The notes under the pieces: model-generated | Told to the model about the DNA's origin: nothing | The model's database searches: none | What the model saw: the letters and a program-made list of their open reading frames with translations, nothing else | Part shown: one piece after another, positions 34,986-47,349 of the stretch | How the letters are laid out: the number at the start of each line of letters is the position of its first letter | Numbering within the stretch: position 1 is the first letter of the stretch | Assembly (NCBI GenBank): GCA_027627225.1 | Contig: CM051028.1 | Span: 20,235,701-20,299,700 of the forward strand | Reading direction: 5' to 3' | Source: Congeria kusceri | Lineage: Eukaryota > Mollusca > Bivalvia > Myida > Dreissenidae | DNA length: 64,000 bases | Program-made: the position numbers and the translations under genes

Positions 34986-35754
34986 TGAAGTGATGTTTTT
35001 TTTGGAGTTTTTTAATATATATTCTGTGTTTAAAGTTTGTATTTCTTTTTTATTATTTTCTTTTTTCATTTGTCAATTACATGACAACAATAAAAATGAC
35101 AAAATCAAAAGCAATCACGCCATTTACTCGCTGTGACGGCCTCAGTGTCATCAGCATCCCATTTACTTCCTGTGCCGTCTCAGCGTAATCAAATATACTT
35201 CATGAAGTATATAGTACCAGAACAAGGTCACGTCTCAATGCGCACTGTTTATCTATAGTGCATGTGACAGGATAAAAGTCAAACATGTACGAGTTGCAAA
35301 TTATTTATAACGTCGAGCGACAGTATTGTGAACGCGCGTACTGTTTCGCGGACTGTGTTGTTTAATGTAATTATTATGCACATCATGCAGATTATACAAA
35401 ATATTAATAGGTTTATAAAGATTATATTACAGCGAACACAGCTGACATACATTGGACCCGCCTTTCGGCTAGTCCAGTATGGCATGTCAGCATGTCCAAA
35501 TATATCACCGTATTGTACAGAGCGCTGTTAAATAACCTTATGATATTGCAATAAATATTTTAAAAGATGTACATGTATATCGCGACGCCTATGACCCAAT
35601 TTAGTTACATCTGTCCAAACACCGTTCACCAATGATGAATGCCATGCTCTAGACTGGAATTCTCGCCAAAGCTCGAGATGCGTGGAATAATAGACATTAT
35701 GTTTTATACTGCGAATGTTTTAGCCGCAACATATATACCAAAAATCTGGGTCCG
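34986..35754. other. No gene seen; one 20-base perfect palindrome
   Basis: Right flank of the satellite. A perfect palindrome, atatacttcatgaagtatat, is at 35193-35212. Frames on both strands at 35279-35531 overlap each other and look random. Confidence 0.5.
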
Positions 35755-35883
35755 TATTCACAAAGCTCCTTATGGAAAACTGGAGGACATTTTTTTAGTT
35801 CTTAAAACTCCTTAACTCTGTGGCTGTTCTCATTAAGTTCTCATTAATTTAAGATTTTCCTTAGGAGCTTTGTGAATACCAGC
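35755..35883. mobile_element. Small inverted-repeat element
   Basis: 'gtattcacaaagctcctta' at the left and its complement 'taaggagctttgtgaatac' at the right, around about 90 bases. A related right end ('ttaggagctttgtgaagac') is at about 60779-60798. Confidence 0.75.
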
Positions 35884-36084
35884 CCTGTCTCCTGTATCAC
35901 AGCATTTAGCATCAATTTAAAGTTTGAGAAGTAAGGTAATTTCAGGATTAGTAAATTTCTTAAAGGGATTAGTTATTTGACAATTTCCACAATATTTCAA
36001 AAATAAAAAAAGAACATAATAGTTAATTGAGCACAATAACACTGCTCACAAACAGCACTGTTCTAAAATAGTGTACCATTTTTA

Positions 36085-36620
36085 GCTCGACTATTCACCG
36101 AATAGTCCGAGCTATTCTACTCACCCGTTCGTCGGCATCGGCGTAATTCTATGGTTAAGGTTTACGTGCAACAAGTTTATATCTGCGTAATTACCACAGA
36201 TATTGAATTAAAACTTCATACATAACTTCAGGATCTGAGAGTATATAACGTCACTGGCCAAGGCCCATAACTGTTACCAGCAGTTTTGCAGAATTGTGCC
36301 CCTTTTTTATACTTAGAAATATTCAGGTACGTACATATCCCTGTGACTACTATTATTATTCAATTGAAAATCCACACATGTTTCTGGGGTCATTATGTCA
36401 GGTCAATGACCAAGGCCCATAACTCTGATCTGCAATGTAGCAGAATTATACCCCTATGTGTACTTATAAAATTAAGGTTAAAGTTAGCGTGCAGCAAGTT
36501 CATGTCTCTATATCTACTTCAGATATGCAAGTAAACCTTCACACATGTCTTAATAACTCTGCCAAATAGGTGTGAATAGTCTTTAAAAATAATGCCAGAA
36601 TTATGCTGCGGCGGGAGCAC
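36085..36620 (+). repeat. Dispersed repeat with 'gctcgactattc' end, copy 1
   Basis: Starts 'agctcgactattcaccgaat' and 'ctactcacccgttcgtcggc', then repeats a module of 'gcccataactctgatctgca' and 'cacatgt.t..ggggtcatta' type. The same family is present in reverse at 44600-45545 and 46050-46600. Confidence 0.7.
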
Positions 36621-36732
36621 TACTTTTTTTCCTTTTAATGCATTTGTTGATAGATAATTTGGATTAATTAGTCGAGGTGTTTAGATTTTTTGCAGTTTAA
36701 ACCTAAGGAAATTTTGATAAAATACGATAGTC

Positions 36733-37310
36733 TGTAAATATTATATACGTCTTTTTAAATATGCCAGAGACAAGGCTTAATATTATATACGTCTCTTTAA
36801 ATATGCCAGAGACGAGGCTTAATATTATATACGTCTCTTTACATATGCCAGAGACAAGGCATAATATTATATACGTCTCTTTAAATATGCCAGAGACGAG
36901 GCTTAATATTATATACGTCTCTTTACATATGCCAGAGACAAGGCTTAATATTCAGGTGAAAGATGTAGAAAAATCACACGCCGTTTTCTGAAAATGATGC
37001 ACCTTTTACAATTACAAAAATTTCCCGCATGAGTCAGTTCTGTATCCCATTCCATATCCATGGCAAGGCTGAATAGCGTGCATTGTTGACTAACAATTTG
37101 TTTCGTCTGTGAATATTAAATACGTCTCTTTAAATATGCCATAGACGAGGCTTAATATTCAGGTAAAAGATGTCAAACAATCACACGCCGTTTTCTGAAA
37201 ATGAGCGACCGTTTACAATAACAAATATTTGCCACATGAGTCAGTTCTGTATCGTTCTTTGTTTCCGTCCAATTTCCATAGCGCGCATTGTTGACTTACA
37301 AGTTGTTTCG
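36733..37310 (+). repeat. Five 42-base units inside a 200-base direct duplication
   Basis: 'atgccagagacaaggcttaa' or close variants recur at 36761, 36803, 36845, 36887 and 36929, exactly 42 apart. The flank (about 36942-37095) with 'tcacacgccgttttctgaaa' and 'catgagtcagttctgtatc' recurs at 37157-37310, including one more 42-base-type unit at 37110-37155. Since 42 is divisible by 3, the frame 36761-36991 is an artefact of the repeat. Confidence 0.9.
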
Positions 37311-37864
37311 CAAGACGTTTTAAGTGAATGTAAAATGACAAGAGTAGCGTGGGGGAGTATCAAGCATGTATGCTTGTATCTTTCAAATTCGCATTGAATA
37401 TGTACTTAGTAGAAATGTATCTTGAACATTATGTTTTGTTGTTGTTGTTTTTGCTGATTAAGTTTTTATTGACTAATCTGTGAAGATAGTTATGGGTTAC
37501 AATAAAAACAAGTATTAACAATAAAAAGGCAAATGGGCTGCCTACATTATTACAAAGATCTCATGATGAAGCGCTGCTCTGGAGCGCAAACCATCCGAAC
37601 GATAAATAACTGTAATATGTTATCGAATTATCAACGTATTTAGCGTCTTTCGTTACGAACATATCCACCGTATGAGGGTTGTTAAGTATAGCTCTCTTAT
37701 CGCCAATCCATTTCTGGATCGGAAGTGTTATTTCAATGTTCCGTTTGTGCTAAAGAAGGGAAATTGTCAATATGTCAATTTGATAACAACTGCTTTGAAT
37801 GGGATTCATGCAAAAGCTGACTTGCTCCGTCACCGGTGCTGCAGACGCGGGTGCAAGATTTTGA
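37311..37864. other. No gene seen
   Basis: No coding frame beyond chance and no clear repeat. Short ttg runs at 37437-37449. Confidence 0.4.
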
Positions 37865-38020
37865 GTTGGTTTGTTTGTTTGGATTTTTCGCCGTATTTAA
37901 CAGTATGTCATTCATATAACGGCAGTCAGTTAACCTACTCACATTTTTCCTGGACAAGCCGGTCTAAGCGGTTAACCCGTATTAAGTGCATATGTACTTA
38001 TGCCAGTAACTGACAACAAG
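37865..38020 (-). mobile_element. SINE tail fragment, reverse orientation
   Basis: Complement of the 3' part of the SINE at 19629-19927. Shared phrases include 'tttttcgccgtatttaacag' (complement of the tail), 'ggtctaagcggttaaccc' and 'cttatgccagtaactgaca'. The tRNA head is missing. Confidence 0.7.
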
Positions 38021-38044
38021 GAACATCTCTGTGAAATTATTTCG

Positions 38045-38660
38045 AAATCTAACCGGTTGTTTCTGACTGGAAGAATTTTTCAATGTAGTAATATAAGAGA
38101 ATATGGCCCCACCCCCTGGCGCCCATGTTTTTCACCGGTGCAGAACGACTTGAGCATCTTTGATAGGTAATCACCTAAGGAACATTTCTTAGAAATTATT
38201 TCGAAATCCAACCAGTGATTTCTGACCAGAAGATATTCCAAGTGTTCAATAATAATATAAGAACCCCACCCTCTGGCGGCCATGTTTTTGAAACGGGGCG
38301 GATTTAAGCAACTTTGGTAGAGAACCACCCAGGGGAACCATTTGAACCACTTTAGTAAAAGACCACCCATGGATAATTTCTGTGTAATTATTTGAAAATT
38401 CTTCCCTGGTGGTTTAGAATGAGATGTCGTTTAAAGATTTTTATATTTATAGCTCTGGCGGTCATTTTCTCTGCGGACCGGAACCATTTGAGCATTTTGA
38501 TAGAGGACCATCCAATGAGCATTTCATCAAAATTGGCCAACCGGTTTCAGAGGAGATGTTGTTTAAACGAAAAGTTAACGCACACACGCCAGACGTACGC
38601 ACGCGCGACGGACGAACCGCCTGTGCATAAGCTCGCTTGCCTTTGGCAAGTGGAGATAAA
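38045..38660. repeat. Dispersed repeat with 'ggcggccatgttttt' units
   Basis: Three or four diverged units share 'gaaattatttcgaaatc.aacc', 'ccctctggcggccatgtttt' and 'gagcatttttgatagagga' phrases at about 170-base spacing. It ends with an 'acgcacgcgcgacggac' run and 'aagctcgcttgcctttggca'. No coding support. Confidence 0.7.
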
Positions 38661-38699
38661 GAGGACAAAGAGCCATAATACCGCTAATATTTGTCACAG

Positions 38700-39180
38700 C
38701 CAGAATTTCTTCCTTTAGAATCTTCAGCTGTTGAAGTTTGGTCGAAATCTACTAAGCAGTTAAAAGGAATTGAGTCCAAACAATTTCGGGAAGTATATAT
38801 TCTTTAATGGTAAAATGGCAAAGGGCCATAATTCTGCCAACATTGATCGCTGCCAAAGGTCCTTCCTTTACGATCACCTACACGTTACGGTTCTTCAGCT
38901 GTGAAAGTATGAGCGAAAGCCACCAAGCAGTTAAAGAGCATTTGAGTGCACACATTTTTGGGAAGTATATATTTTATAGTGGCAAAAATGACAAAGAGCC
39001 ACAATTCTTTTAAAACTGATCACAGCCAAATTCATTCCTTCACCATCATTTGTACGTTAAGGTTCTTCAGTTGTGAACGTTTCAGCGAAAATGCCGGGGT
39101 TGAGTCCACATTTCTGAACGCCCGTACGGACGGACAAGTGCTTTGCTTAATGTCCCACTTGGCGGGGGCATACAAATTCA
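38700..39180 (+). repeat. Three-unit tandem repeat, 171 bases
   Basis: 'ttcagctgttgaagtttg'-type phrases are at 38722, 38893 and 39065, each followed by 'gcgaaagccaccaagcagtt' and 'caaagggccataattctgcc' types. The last unit ends in 'cgtacggacggacaagtgct'. Confidence 0.75.
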
Positions 39181-39349
39181 AATGTTGGACGATTTAAGCG
39201 GGGGTGTGCGCCGCTTTTGTCCCCACTAAATCCACCTACTCGTATGTTGTGTTGTGTAAAATCTCAAGGCATGCGTTTGATTTTATGGGATTACAAGGAG
39301 AGGTATTTCTGAACCATTGGTGGATGCCAAGCGAGAGCTCCATAAACCA

Positions 39350-39712
39350 TGTTCACACAAGATTAATTATAGCATCAAGATCAATCTTAGCTGATCTTGA
39401 TCTCCTAGCTCAAATGGACGGAGTGTAAAAATATTTTATTTTCGGAATACGTATTCATCTAGATAAAATAACACAAAATGTTCTTAAGTTTTAATTAAAA
39501 TCTTCAGTTTAAATAGTAACTCAACGCCAAAATAGCTCATAATTATGTAAGGTCTTCATTACATTATATTATACATGTCTATCATATTCTATTTGACCAA
39601 ACATTAAAATAAATCGAGATTTTTAGTGAACACCATTTTTGAGCCTAATCCTAAAATATCTGACTCAAGTTCATATTGAACCTAAAAATTAGTCTCAACT
39701 TGATTAGTGAAC
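39350..39712. mobile_element. Short inverted-repeat element (MITE-like), copy 2
   Basis: Reverse-complement relative of the element at 2101-2424. Ends tgttcacacaag and 'tgattagtgaac', with the internal 'caagatcaatcttagctgat' and 'gttcatattgaacct' blocks. Frames within it are not conserved. Confidence 0.65.
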
Positions 39713-40345
39713 GCGGAGCCTTGAATGCATCCACATTTAAAAAAAAAACACTTTCACTCTCATAAATCAAATCTCTTATTGTGCATTCAGTGTTAATCTG
39801 CTCTAGTGCATTCGATTTATTGATTTAAAATTGGAAGCAGCATGGTATTGGTATCTATGGAATGTATGTTTCCTTGAAATATGTATTGTACTGACAATAC
39901 ATGAAGAAAGCGGTAGCTAAAAAGAATATACCCAGAATTACTTTAAATGGATACTTTACTCACGATACATTAATATACCGGTAATACACCAACAACAATG
40001 AAATAATTACTTTAAAATGAAACTAAATTGACGATACATAGACAAGTAATATTTAAAAAATTCAAGAATTAATTTAAATGGATACTTTGCTAACGATAAA
40101 TGAAGATAAGTGATAGTTCAAAAGTAATTGAAGACTCTCAAGACTTACTTTAATTAAATGGACATACTTTACTCGCGATACATGAATACATGAATGTAAG
40201 ATCAAGTTTAACAGAATAATCGCTTCAAATGTATACCTCACTGATAGGGTGGCCACTGAAATTCGGAAATAAAAGTCCATGATTATTCCCTAATTTGTCC
40301 TTGATGAGATATTTTACATGACATTTATTGACATGTTACCAAAAC
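39713..40345. other. No gene seen
   Basis: AT-rich DNA with weakly repeated 'tactttactcacgatacat' phrases between 39950 and 40200, suggesting an old degenerate tandem repeat. Confidence 0.4.
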
Positions 40346-40775
40346 AATTAATCCGTACAGGTGACAGTGTTAATGAATAGAATTAGTCCGTACAGGTGAC
40401 AGTGTTAATGAATAGAATTAGTCCGTACAGGTGACAGTGTTAATGAATAGAATTAGTCCGTACAGGTGACAGTGTTAATGAATAGAATTAGTCCGTACAG
40501 GTGACAGTGTTAATGAATAGAATTAGTCCGTACAGGTGACAGTGTTAATGAATAGAATTAGTCCGTACAGGTGACATTGTTAATGAATAGAACAATTAGT
40601 CCGTACAGGTGACAGTGTTAATGAATAGAACAATTAGTCCGTACAGGTGACAGTGTTAATGAATAGAATTAGTCCGTACAGGTGACAGTGTTAATGAATA
40701 GAATTAGTCCGTACAGGTGACATTGTTAATGAATAGAACAATTAGTCCGTACAGGTGACAGTGTTAAGGAATAGA
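40346..40775 (+). repeat. Minisatellite, twelve units of 35 or 38 bases
   Basis: 'gtccgtacaggtgacagtgt' followed by 'taatgaatagaatta' repeats 12 times with almost no divergence. Three units carry an extra 'aac', and three read gacattg for gacagtg... or similar. High identity suggests recent expansion. Confidence 0.97.
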
Positions 40776-42000
40776 ATTCCTCAGTCCCACCATTTGCACC
40801 ATTATTACTACTAGATAACTTGTTAATCTACATAAATATAACATATTTTATTGTTTATGTATTTCAATTTGTCTCATCGTTGGTAAAACTCCAATTTTCA
40901 ATGTTTCTCTACAATGTTATTTTCTTTTAATTTCGGTCAAATTCCCTGATTTTTTTCCAGCATGGATACTTTTTCTTGCGTTTTCCCTGTTTTACATGCT
41001 TTCCAAAATCAGTCGACCTCCCCAGCCAGCAAGCATATATCGGATAAATATCGGTATATCGATATCGCATTGATAAACGGCCAGATATCTATCCGTTATC
41101 GCTTGCATGCATGCTGTACATATCGGATAGATATCGGCCAGATGTCGGCCATCGATAAAATATATCGATATCTATCCGTTCTCTATCCGATATAGTTATG
41201 GTGAAAAAAAAAAAGTTGATGTATACATTTAGTGTATGTGATACATCTTAACAAATCCATATATGAGTGGCATTTCTTCAATATGTGTTACGTTGTCGTC
41301 ATTTTAAGTAACGATGTCGGATCGATGTAGGGCCGATATCGTTCATGGCAAACATTAATTTATCTTTATTTTCATACAATTAACAATGTGTATATATCGG
41401 GCAATACTAAGGAGTATTTTACTGAAATGAATGTGCGTTCTGTGACTCCACAAATCTTATTTGAAATAGCTTCGAAATTATTTTCGTCGAACAAAATCGT
41501 TTTTTTTCGTTTGGCGCAAAATTCTTGTTCGTTTAAACTTGAACCGATGATCTCCAGAGAGTAAAAGTAACATTAAAAAGTGTCCTCTTCAACGCAGAAA
41601 AACAACAAGAAGTATATCAGCTATTCAAAATGTATTAAGTCTTGTAGGCGTAGAAAAATCCAGGTTATTGAAATGTAACGTATTTGCGCGAGTATTTTTT
41701 ATTATTAGTAGTATATTACGATACTGTTTTGTCATATCTACGAATGTAAGTATTTACAGCAAGATACGTGATTTTATTTACATGTTACAGGTTCAATATA
41801 CTTCAAATATTTGTATTTTAAAGGCTTAAAGTTTCAATTTATTTTAATTTTAACAGTATTGGATACATTATATTTAAAGGACTTGTTCACAGATTTTTGT
41901 ATTTTTTGTAGTATGCCATTGTCTTTACTTTACCGATTTAAGCATCGAAACTAAAAAGCTCAAGTATAATGACGAGAAAAAAAAAGAAAAGAAAAAATGT

Positions 42001-42073
42001 TGCTCCCACCAGGGTTCGAACCTGAGACCTCTAGATCAAAAGGCTGCGCCTTAACCATTCGGCCACTCAAACC
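42001..42073 (-). tRNA. tRNA-like sequence (serine/leucine-type boxes), probably a relic
   Basis: The minus strand reads GTGGCCGAATGGTTAAGGCG (A box) and GGTTCGAACCCTGG (B box) with a paired T arm, in a 73-base span. The 5' GGTTTGA does not pair with the 3' GGGAGCA, the anticodon stem does not pair, and a long variable arm is missing. It is therefore more likely a pseudogene or SINE head than a working tRNA. Confidence 0.5.
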
Positions 42074-42462
42074 TTTATATATGTGGATGCATTAAATATT
42101 TCATTATATGATTGTATAATTTATGTAAGCGATCCACGTGTTGTCAGCAATTTTAACGAAAACAACAGAAACACTCCCAATTATTCCATCATTTAGCGGT
42201 ACAAACACTTTATGATTTTCAAAATTTCCACTTATGATTACTCATTAACAAAACGGTATTTATAGTAAATCTATATTTCTATGTCCTTTGTGTTATTTCG
42301 CTCCTTTATTTATGCTATTATTTCATTGTGGGAATCTGGGACAAAAAGTTGGAAAATTGTAAGTTGGCCAATCGGTGAACTGGTCCGTTTAAATAAATGA
42401 ATACTCTAAACTAATGAAGTCACAGTTAAAACAAATTATACTGAAAATAATTTTGTTTTCAG

Positions 42463-42564
42463 ACGATTTACCTGCTTAGCAATGGTGGCTCATCGGCATC
42501 TTTGGGTGACAATATGGTCTTGGACTTGATAACGTTCATCGCTGACAAACTGGCTGCATATTAA
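42463..42564 (+). CDS. Candidate 3' terminal exon, 33 residues
   Basis: A strong acceptor 'ttttgttttcag' precedes an open frame TIYLLSNGGSSASLGDNMVL, then 13 more residues, to a TAA at 42562-42564. Composition is protein-like and the acceptor is good, but no upstream exon was found. It lies inside the candidate transposon and may be the end of its lost protein. Not recognised. Confidence 0.3.
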   Translation, partial: TIYLLSNGGSSASLGDNMVLDLITFIADKLAAY

Positions 42565-43869
42565 TATGGACAGATTCATCTAATTTGAATTTGTCATTTG
42601 GACAGATGAAGGTAATCAAATATACATTGAATGTAGTAATACTTGGCCAGAACATGCAGTTCACTTCTATTGATGTGAGCAAGTTAGTAACACACTGTTT
42701 AAGGCTTAAACTTTAAGCAGTTTCTGCATAACACCATTCCAGAGATCAAGTTCAATTTCTCCAGCTCTGATTTAATAATTATCATTATGACCCAACATTT
42801 TATGTGTAATATTGTTGCAGTTATGTAAAATTGGAGTGTATAGTAAAAAAATGTATTGCATTATATGACTACAATTACTAAATGAACTACTTTCTGTGAT
42901 CTAAACTTCACACACAAAAATAAAAGTAATTTCAATTTATAAACATTCCAGCTGCCAGTGGCATACAGTGTCTGCTTTGAACAACACCATTATCATCGGG
43001 TGGAGTGCTGCATCAAACACTGGCTAAGAAATGTGACTGAGATAAAGAACAGTGGATAAAAACATTCTACTCATCATTAATATTATGAAGACTTCTAAAG
43101 TAAACACTCTTAAATGTGTGATCGGGACTTGAAAGTTCCAATTCATGAAGTTGATTTTAATTACTATAACCAGAATTCTTACTAATAAGTGTACTATGTG
43201 GTTTATAAGAAAAAAAAACAATTAAATGACACACTGTTTTGTGTTACTTAATTGTTTTACATTTTTCATGTTTTTGTGAAGACATGCAAAGGTCTTAGAA
43301 TTCTGATTCTTTTCAAAGATGTGATGCAACTTATATATGATGCTAACAAATAACATGTAATTAATATATAAAAACTTGACTGAACCATAGTTTTCTTTTA
43401 TTTACAAAATTAAATGTAAAAAAGTTTGTGAGGATAACAAAGAAACCATTTAATCTAGGAGGCTTTTGGAAGCATAATATTGTCAAATATGTGTTGTTGT
43501 TTTTTTGTATTTCGGTGTGTTTACACTTTTTACTGCAATTGTCTTTGATTTTGTTTTCATTTCCTATTTGGATTTGAATTAGATTTCCATTTGTTTATAT
43601 GATTTTTAAAATTTAGTTTGATCTAAATTAAGTCCATTGAAATGTTGAAATTTCAATTTGATACTAAATGTCTACTACAATTATTTGTCGGCTAAGTGTT
43701 GCTGAATTATTAACTTTTTCAATGTTGTTGCATGTTTTATAGCATGTATGATGGTGGATAATGCTAATATTCAATATTGAGTGGTGTTGCAAATTGCACA
43801 TCATTTTTTGAAATTTAGCATTAAAATAAACAAGTGTGGTTATCAATTCCAAAACAATTGACAACATCG

Positions 43870-44430
43870 TCGAATAGATATCGGACCAATAAAGGCTTGC
43901 TAGCTGGAACGATATTGGCACGATGGCTATCCTGCATACGTCCGATAAACAATGCTGCGATATCTATCAGATCAAATGCCGATGGGCAAAACGTTGATCG
44001 GATAGATATTGCGAGCGATATCTATCTGAGATATTCAAAACATATCGGACATATATCGGACCGATGTAGGCTTGCTTTCTGGGACGATATTGGCCCGATG
44101 GCTATCCGATATGTATCCGACATGCAATGCTTCGATGACTGCCCGATCAAATGCCGATGGGCAAAACGTTGATCGGAATGATATCGCGAGCGATATCTCT
44201 CCGAGATATTTAAAAAATATTGGATAGAGATCGGACCGATGTAGGCTTGCTTTCTGGGACGATACTGGCCCGATGTCTATCCGATATGTATCCGATATGC
44301 GATGCTTCGATGACGGCCCGATTAAATGCCGATGGGCAAAACCTTGATCGGTTAGATTTCACGATCTATATCTATCCGATATTCAGAACATTTCGGATAG
44401 ATATTGGACCAATGTAGACTTGCTGGCTGG
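43870..44430. repeat. Three 175-base tandem units rich in GATATC/TATCGG
   Basis: 'aggcttgct' markers at 43893, 44068, 44243 and (as agacttgct) 44417 are 174-175 apart. Each unit has 'gggacgatattggcccgatg', 'aaatgccgatgggcaaaac' and repeated 'ggatagatatc' phrases. The frames at 43834-44417 are repeat translations. Confidence 0.9.
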
Positions 44431-44599
44431 GTCCTTACATAAGATACGTAAATACATGTAATAATAATAACTAAAAATAAACAAAAACACTGAACACATA
44501 TTTCCAAAAATATTGAAAAAAACCCACACAAGAATCGTAAAAGGCATTCGTACAAAATATTGCAAAATTTAGCCACAATACACTACAATACTGACATAA

Positions 44600-45545
44600 C
44601 TTTAATTAATAATAAGAGCTTCTCAGTAGTGCACGCTCGACTCTCAAACTGCTTTGTCAGAGTTATGGGCCTTTGTCAGTACAAAAAGGGGCATAATTCT
44701 GCTAAAATGCTGGCCACAGTTATAAGCCTTGGCCAGTGACCTTATTTCAGCAGTTTTAATTAAATATCTGTAGTAGATACAGAGATATGAAGTTGTTGCA
44801 CACAAACTGTAACCAGAATTTCTAAGTACAAAATGGGGCATAATTCTGCTTAATTGTATCAGAGTTATTGGCCTTGGTCAGTGACCTCACATAATGACCC
44901 CAAAGACATGTGTGAAGTTTCAATTGAATATCTGTAGTAGTAACAGTGATATGCACTTGTTGCACACCAACCTGAAATTTAAATTTCTGAGTACAAATAG
45001 GGGAATAATTCTGCTAAATTGCGGGTCAGAATAATGGGCCTTGGTCAGTGACCTTACATATTGACCCTAAAGACATGTATGAAGTTTGTATTGAATATCT
45101 GTAGTATTTACAGAGATGTGCATATACTTGTGGAATTGTCTCTTGCACGCAAACCTTAACGTGACTTATCTAAGTACAAAAGGGGGTATACTTCTGCTCA
45201 AATGCTGGTAACAGTTATGGACCTTGGCCACTGACCTTATATAATGACCATGAAGACATCTGTAAAGTTGTAATTGAATATCTGTAGTAATAACAGAGAT
45301 ATACACTTGTTGAACGCAAACCTTCACATAAAGTTTCTCAGTACTACACAAAGTGACACAGTTCTGCTAAATTGCTAATCAGAGTTATGGGCCTTGATCA
45401 TCAACCTCATATAATGACCCAGAGGACATGTATTAAGTTTCAATTGAATATCTGTAGTAGTTGAAGATATGTACTTGTTGAACGCAAACCTAAACCACTG
45501 CAATACGCCAAACCCGACGAACGGGTGAGTAGTAATTTCAAAGCA
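44600..45545 (-). repeat. Dispersed repeat of the 36.1 kb family, reverse, about five modules
   Basis: 'gttatgggccttggccagtg' type phrases with 'tgaatatctgtagtagtaac' and 'agtacaaaaaggggcataat' recur every 170-180 bases. The end 'acgggtgagtagt' at about 45520 is the complement of the start at 36118. Confidence 0.75.
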
Positions 45546-46049
45546 ATACAACCAATATTTCAAAACTAGAACTCCGCGAGTCGGATGTGTCGCCGGACGA
45601 GGCATAACTCAAGTACAATAAGAGCAGTTATGCCGAAAACCGAACTTAACATTTCTTCTATGCCCACTACTTACATCCCCCCCCCCTTAAGTTTCATAAT
45701 GATTTCACAAAAACTAACATAACCTTGGAATAAAAGTACATAATTATACTACTTCATATATTACTTGAAAGTTGCAACCTTATAATAATTGTACGGTACT
45801 ATACAGAGTAAAAAACTAAAAGGCCATAACAGCATAATAACAACCTTGAACCGTAAATTGTAGTTTACAGGATGAAGCCAATCACTGTAAGTTTAAAGTG
45901 GAAAACGTGTACAGCATCTAGAGCACATTTAGGTGGTACAGATTGCAAAAACAGAGAACGACAAGCTATCATATTTAATGGGTACAAACGATAATGCAAC
46001 AAAAACATAACTTAAATATTTACACACAATGAAGCATTATGAAATTAAC

Positions 46050-46605
46050 AAGAGCTGTCAGAGGACAGTGCGCTCGACTATTCGAAGTATTTCAGTTTGT
46101 GCATATTTTGGAAAGTGAAAGGGGCATACATTTGTTGAAATACAGAGCTGAGTTATGGCAATTATTTCATCATTGTTTCCAAGTTTCAAGTGAATACCCC
46201 TTATGAAGTTTAGACATTTTTAGACTTTGGAAAAAAAAATTAACCCAAAATATATTTAAGTTATGTGGATTGTGGCATATAATGTTGTAGTTAATGACAA
46301 AGGTATATTCCCAGTTTCGAGTGAATAACCTTCAAGTTTTGAAGTTGAATAATAACCTAAATCTGAAAATCTATGTAAAAAGGTACATAACTCTGTCAAA
46401 ATACAAAACTGAGTAATTTGGAATGTTGCCCCTGACGAAATTGATGGCAAATGTATATTCCAAGTTTCAAATGAATAACTTTTGTAGTTTTGAAGTTACA
46501 AAACTTATGAATATAAACTTTAACCAAGATCAGACGCCGACGCCGACGCCGGGGCGAGTAGGAAAGCTCACCAATTGTTCGAATAGTCGAGCATAAATGG
46601 ATAGT
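46050..46605 (-). repeat. Dispersed repeat with both 'gctcgactattcgaa' ends
   Basis: Bounded by gctcgactattcgaagtatt at the left and 'ttgttcgaatagtcgagc' at the right, so the ends are inverted repeats. Three modules with 'ccaagtttcaagtgaataacc' phrases lie between, plus a 'cgccgacgccgacgccgggg' tract near the right end. Same family as 36085 by its ends. Confidence 0.75.
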
Positions 46606-46901
46606 GCACATTAATACAACTTTTGTTCACATTATTGCAACCAATACGTGTTGTAAATCCTTATATAGTTGACTGTATACACTATAGAAAATTAGAAGGA
46701 TTTCCAATTTAGTTTTCAAACAATAAAGTCATACACATTTATGTGAATGTATCTAACATTGAACATTGTTAACACTAAGCGGTAAAGCATATACAAATCT
46801 GTAATCAATGCTGCTCATAACTAGCTAAGTAAAAATTTCAATTTCTAAGAACAAAACTGAAATTTAATGACATCAAATGTCATTGTATATTTAATTTTCT
46901 A

Positions 46902-47100
46902 AAATGATACTCGGTAATTTTTCTATAGACCAAGAACAAAAGTGTCGTTGTTAAACTACTTAATAAACAACGCAAAAAGTATTCCCGATTCTGAGCGAAA
47001 GCATAGAAAAAATTATTCCCAATTACAATTTCAAACTACATGTCAAATCATGTTCAAATCGAAATAATGTTCGCATTATTGTTGTATATCGGCCAATAAA
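46902..47100. mobile_element. Inverted-repeat element of the 13.9 kb family, partial copy
   Basis: Matches 13921-14130 through 'gtcgttgttaaactac', 'aataaacaacgcaaaaa', 'ttcccgattctgagcg' and 'tcggccaataaa'. The second half is missing. Confidence 0.7.
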
Positions 47101-47349
47101 AAAAAAAGACAAAGATACATACAAAACGATTTCTTAGGTAAAGATGAAAATTTGATGTTAGATTGCAGTTTGTATATTATTATGATCACATTAAGTGTCG
47201 ATTTTTCTCATGAAGGTGTAATGTTTGATCTAAAACAAATGTTCGGCACAATGTGTGAGACAATTAATGTTTAGATTTATATTGAATATTTGGCGGTTAA
47301 TTACATCAACATCATTTGAGTAAAACGCGAATACACATATTATTTGTTG

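Larger units (their letters stand above)
41026..44432. mobile_element. Candidate 3.4 kb DNA transposon with subterminal repeats
   Basis: The left edge reads cccagccagcaagcatatat and the right edge gacttgctggctggg, giving 13-14-base inverted termini. Next to both ends lie 'tatcggatagatatcgg' type repeats: about 170 bases on the left, and on the right three 175-base tandem units. The interior 41220-43850 is AT-rich with a tRNA-like block and one exon-like piece, but no transposase domain. No target duplication could be fixed. The alternative is two independent fragments of a dispersed repeat in opposite orientation. Confidence 0.5.

Noticed and set aside
36761..36991. Repeated MPETRLNIIYVSL frame
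   Set aside because: The 42-base repeat is a multiple of three, so it stays open by arithmetic. No start context or flanking coding sequence.
28690..40775. CRISPR array
   Set aside because: The repeats are head-to-tail without unique spacers, and the window is an animal genome.
42001..42073. Functional tRNA gene
   Set aside because: Acceptor and anticodon stems do not pair and the long variable arm expected with these boxes is missing; kept only as a tRNA-like relic.
43834..44417. 112- and 65-codon plus-strand frames
   Set aside because: Translations of the 175-base tandem units; they share repeated phrases and nothing like a known protein.
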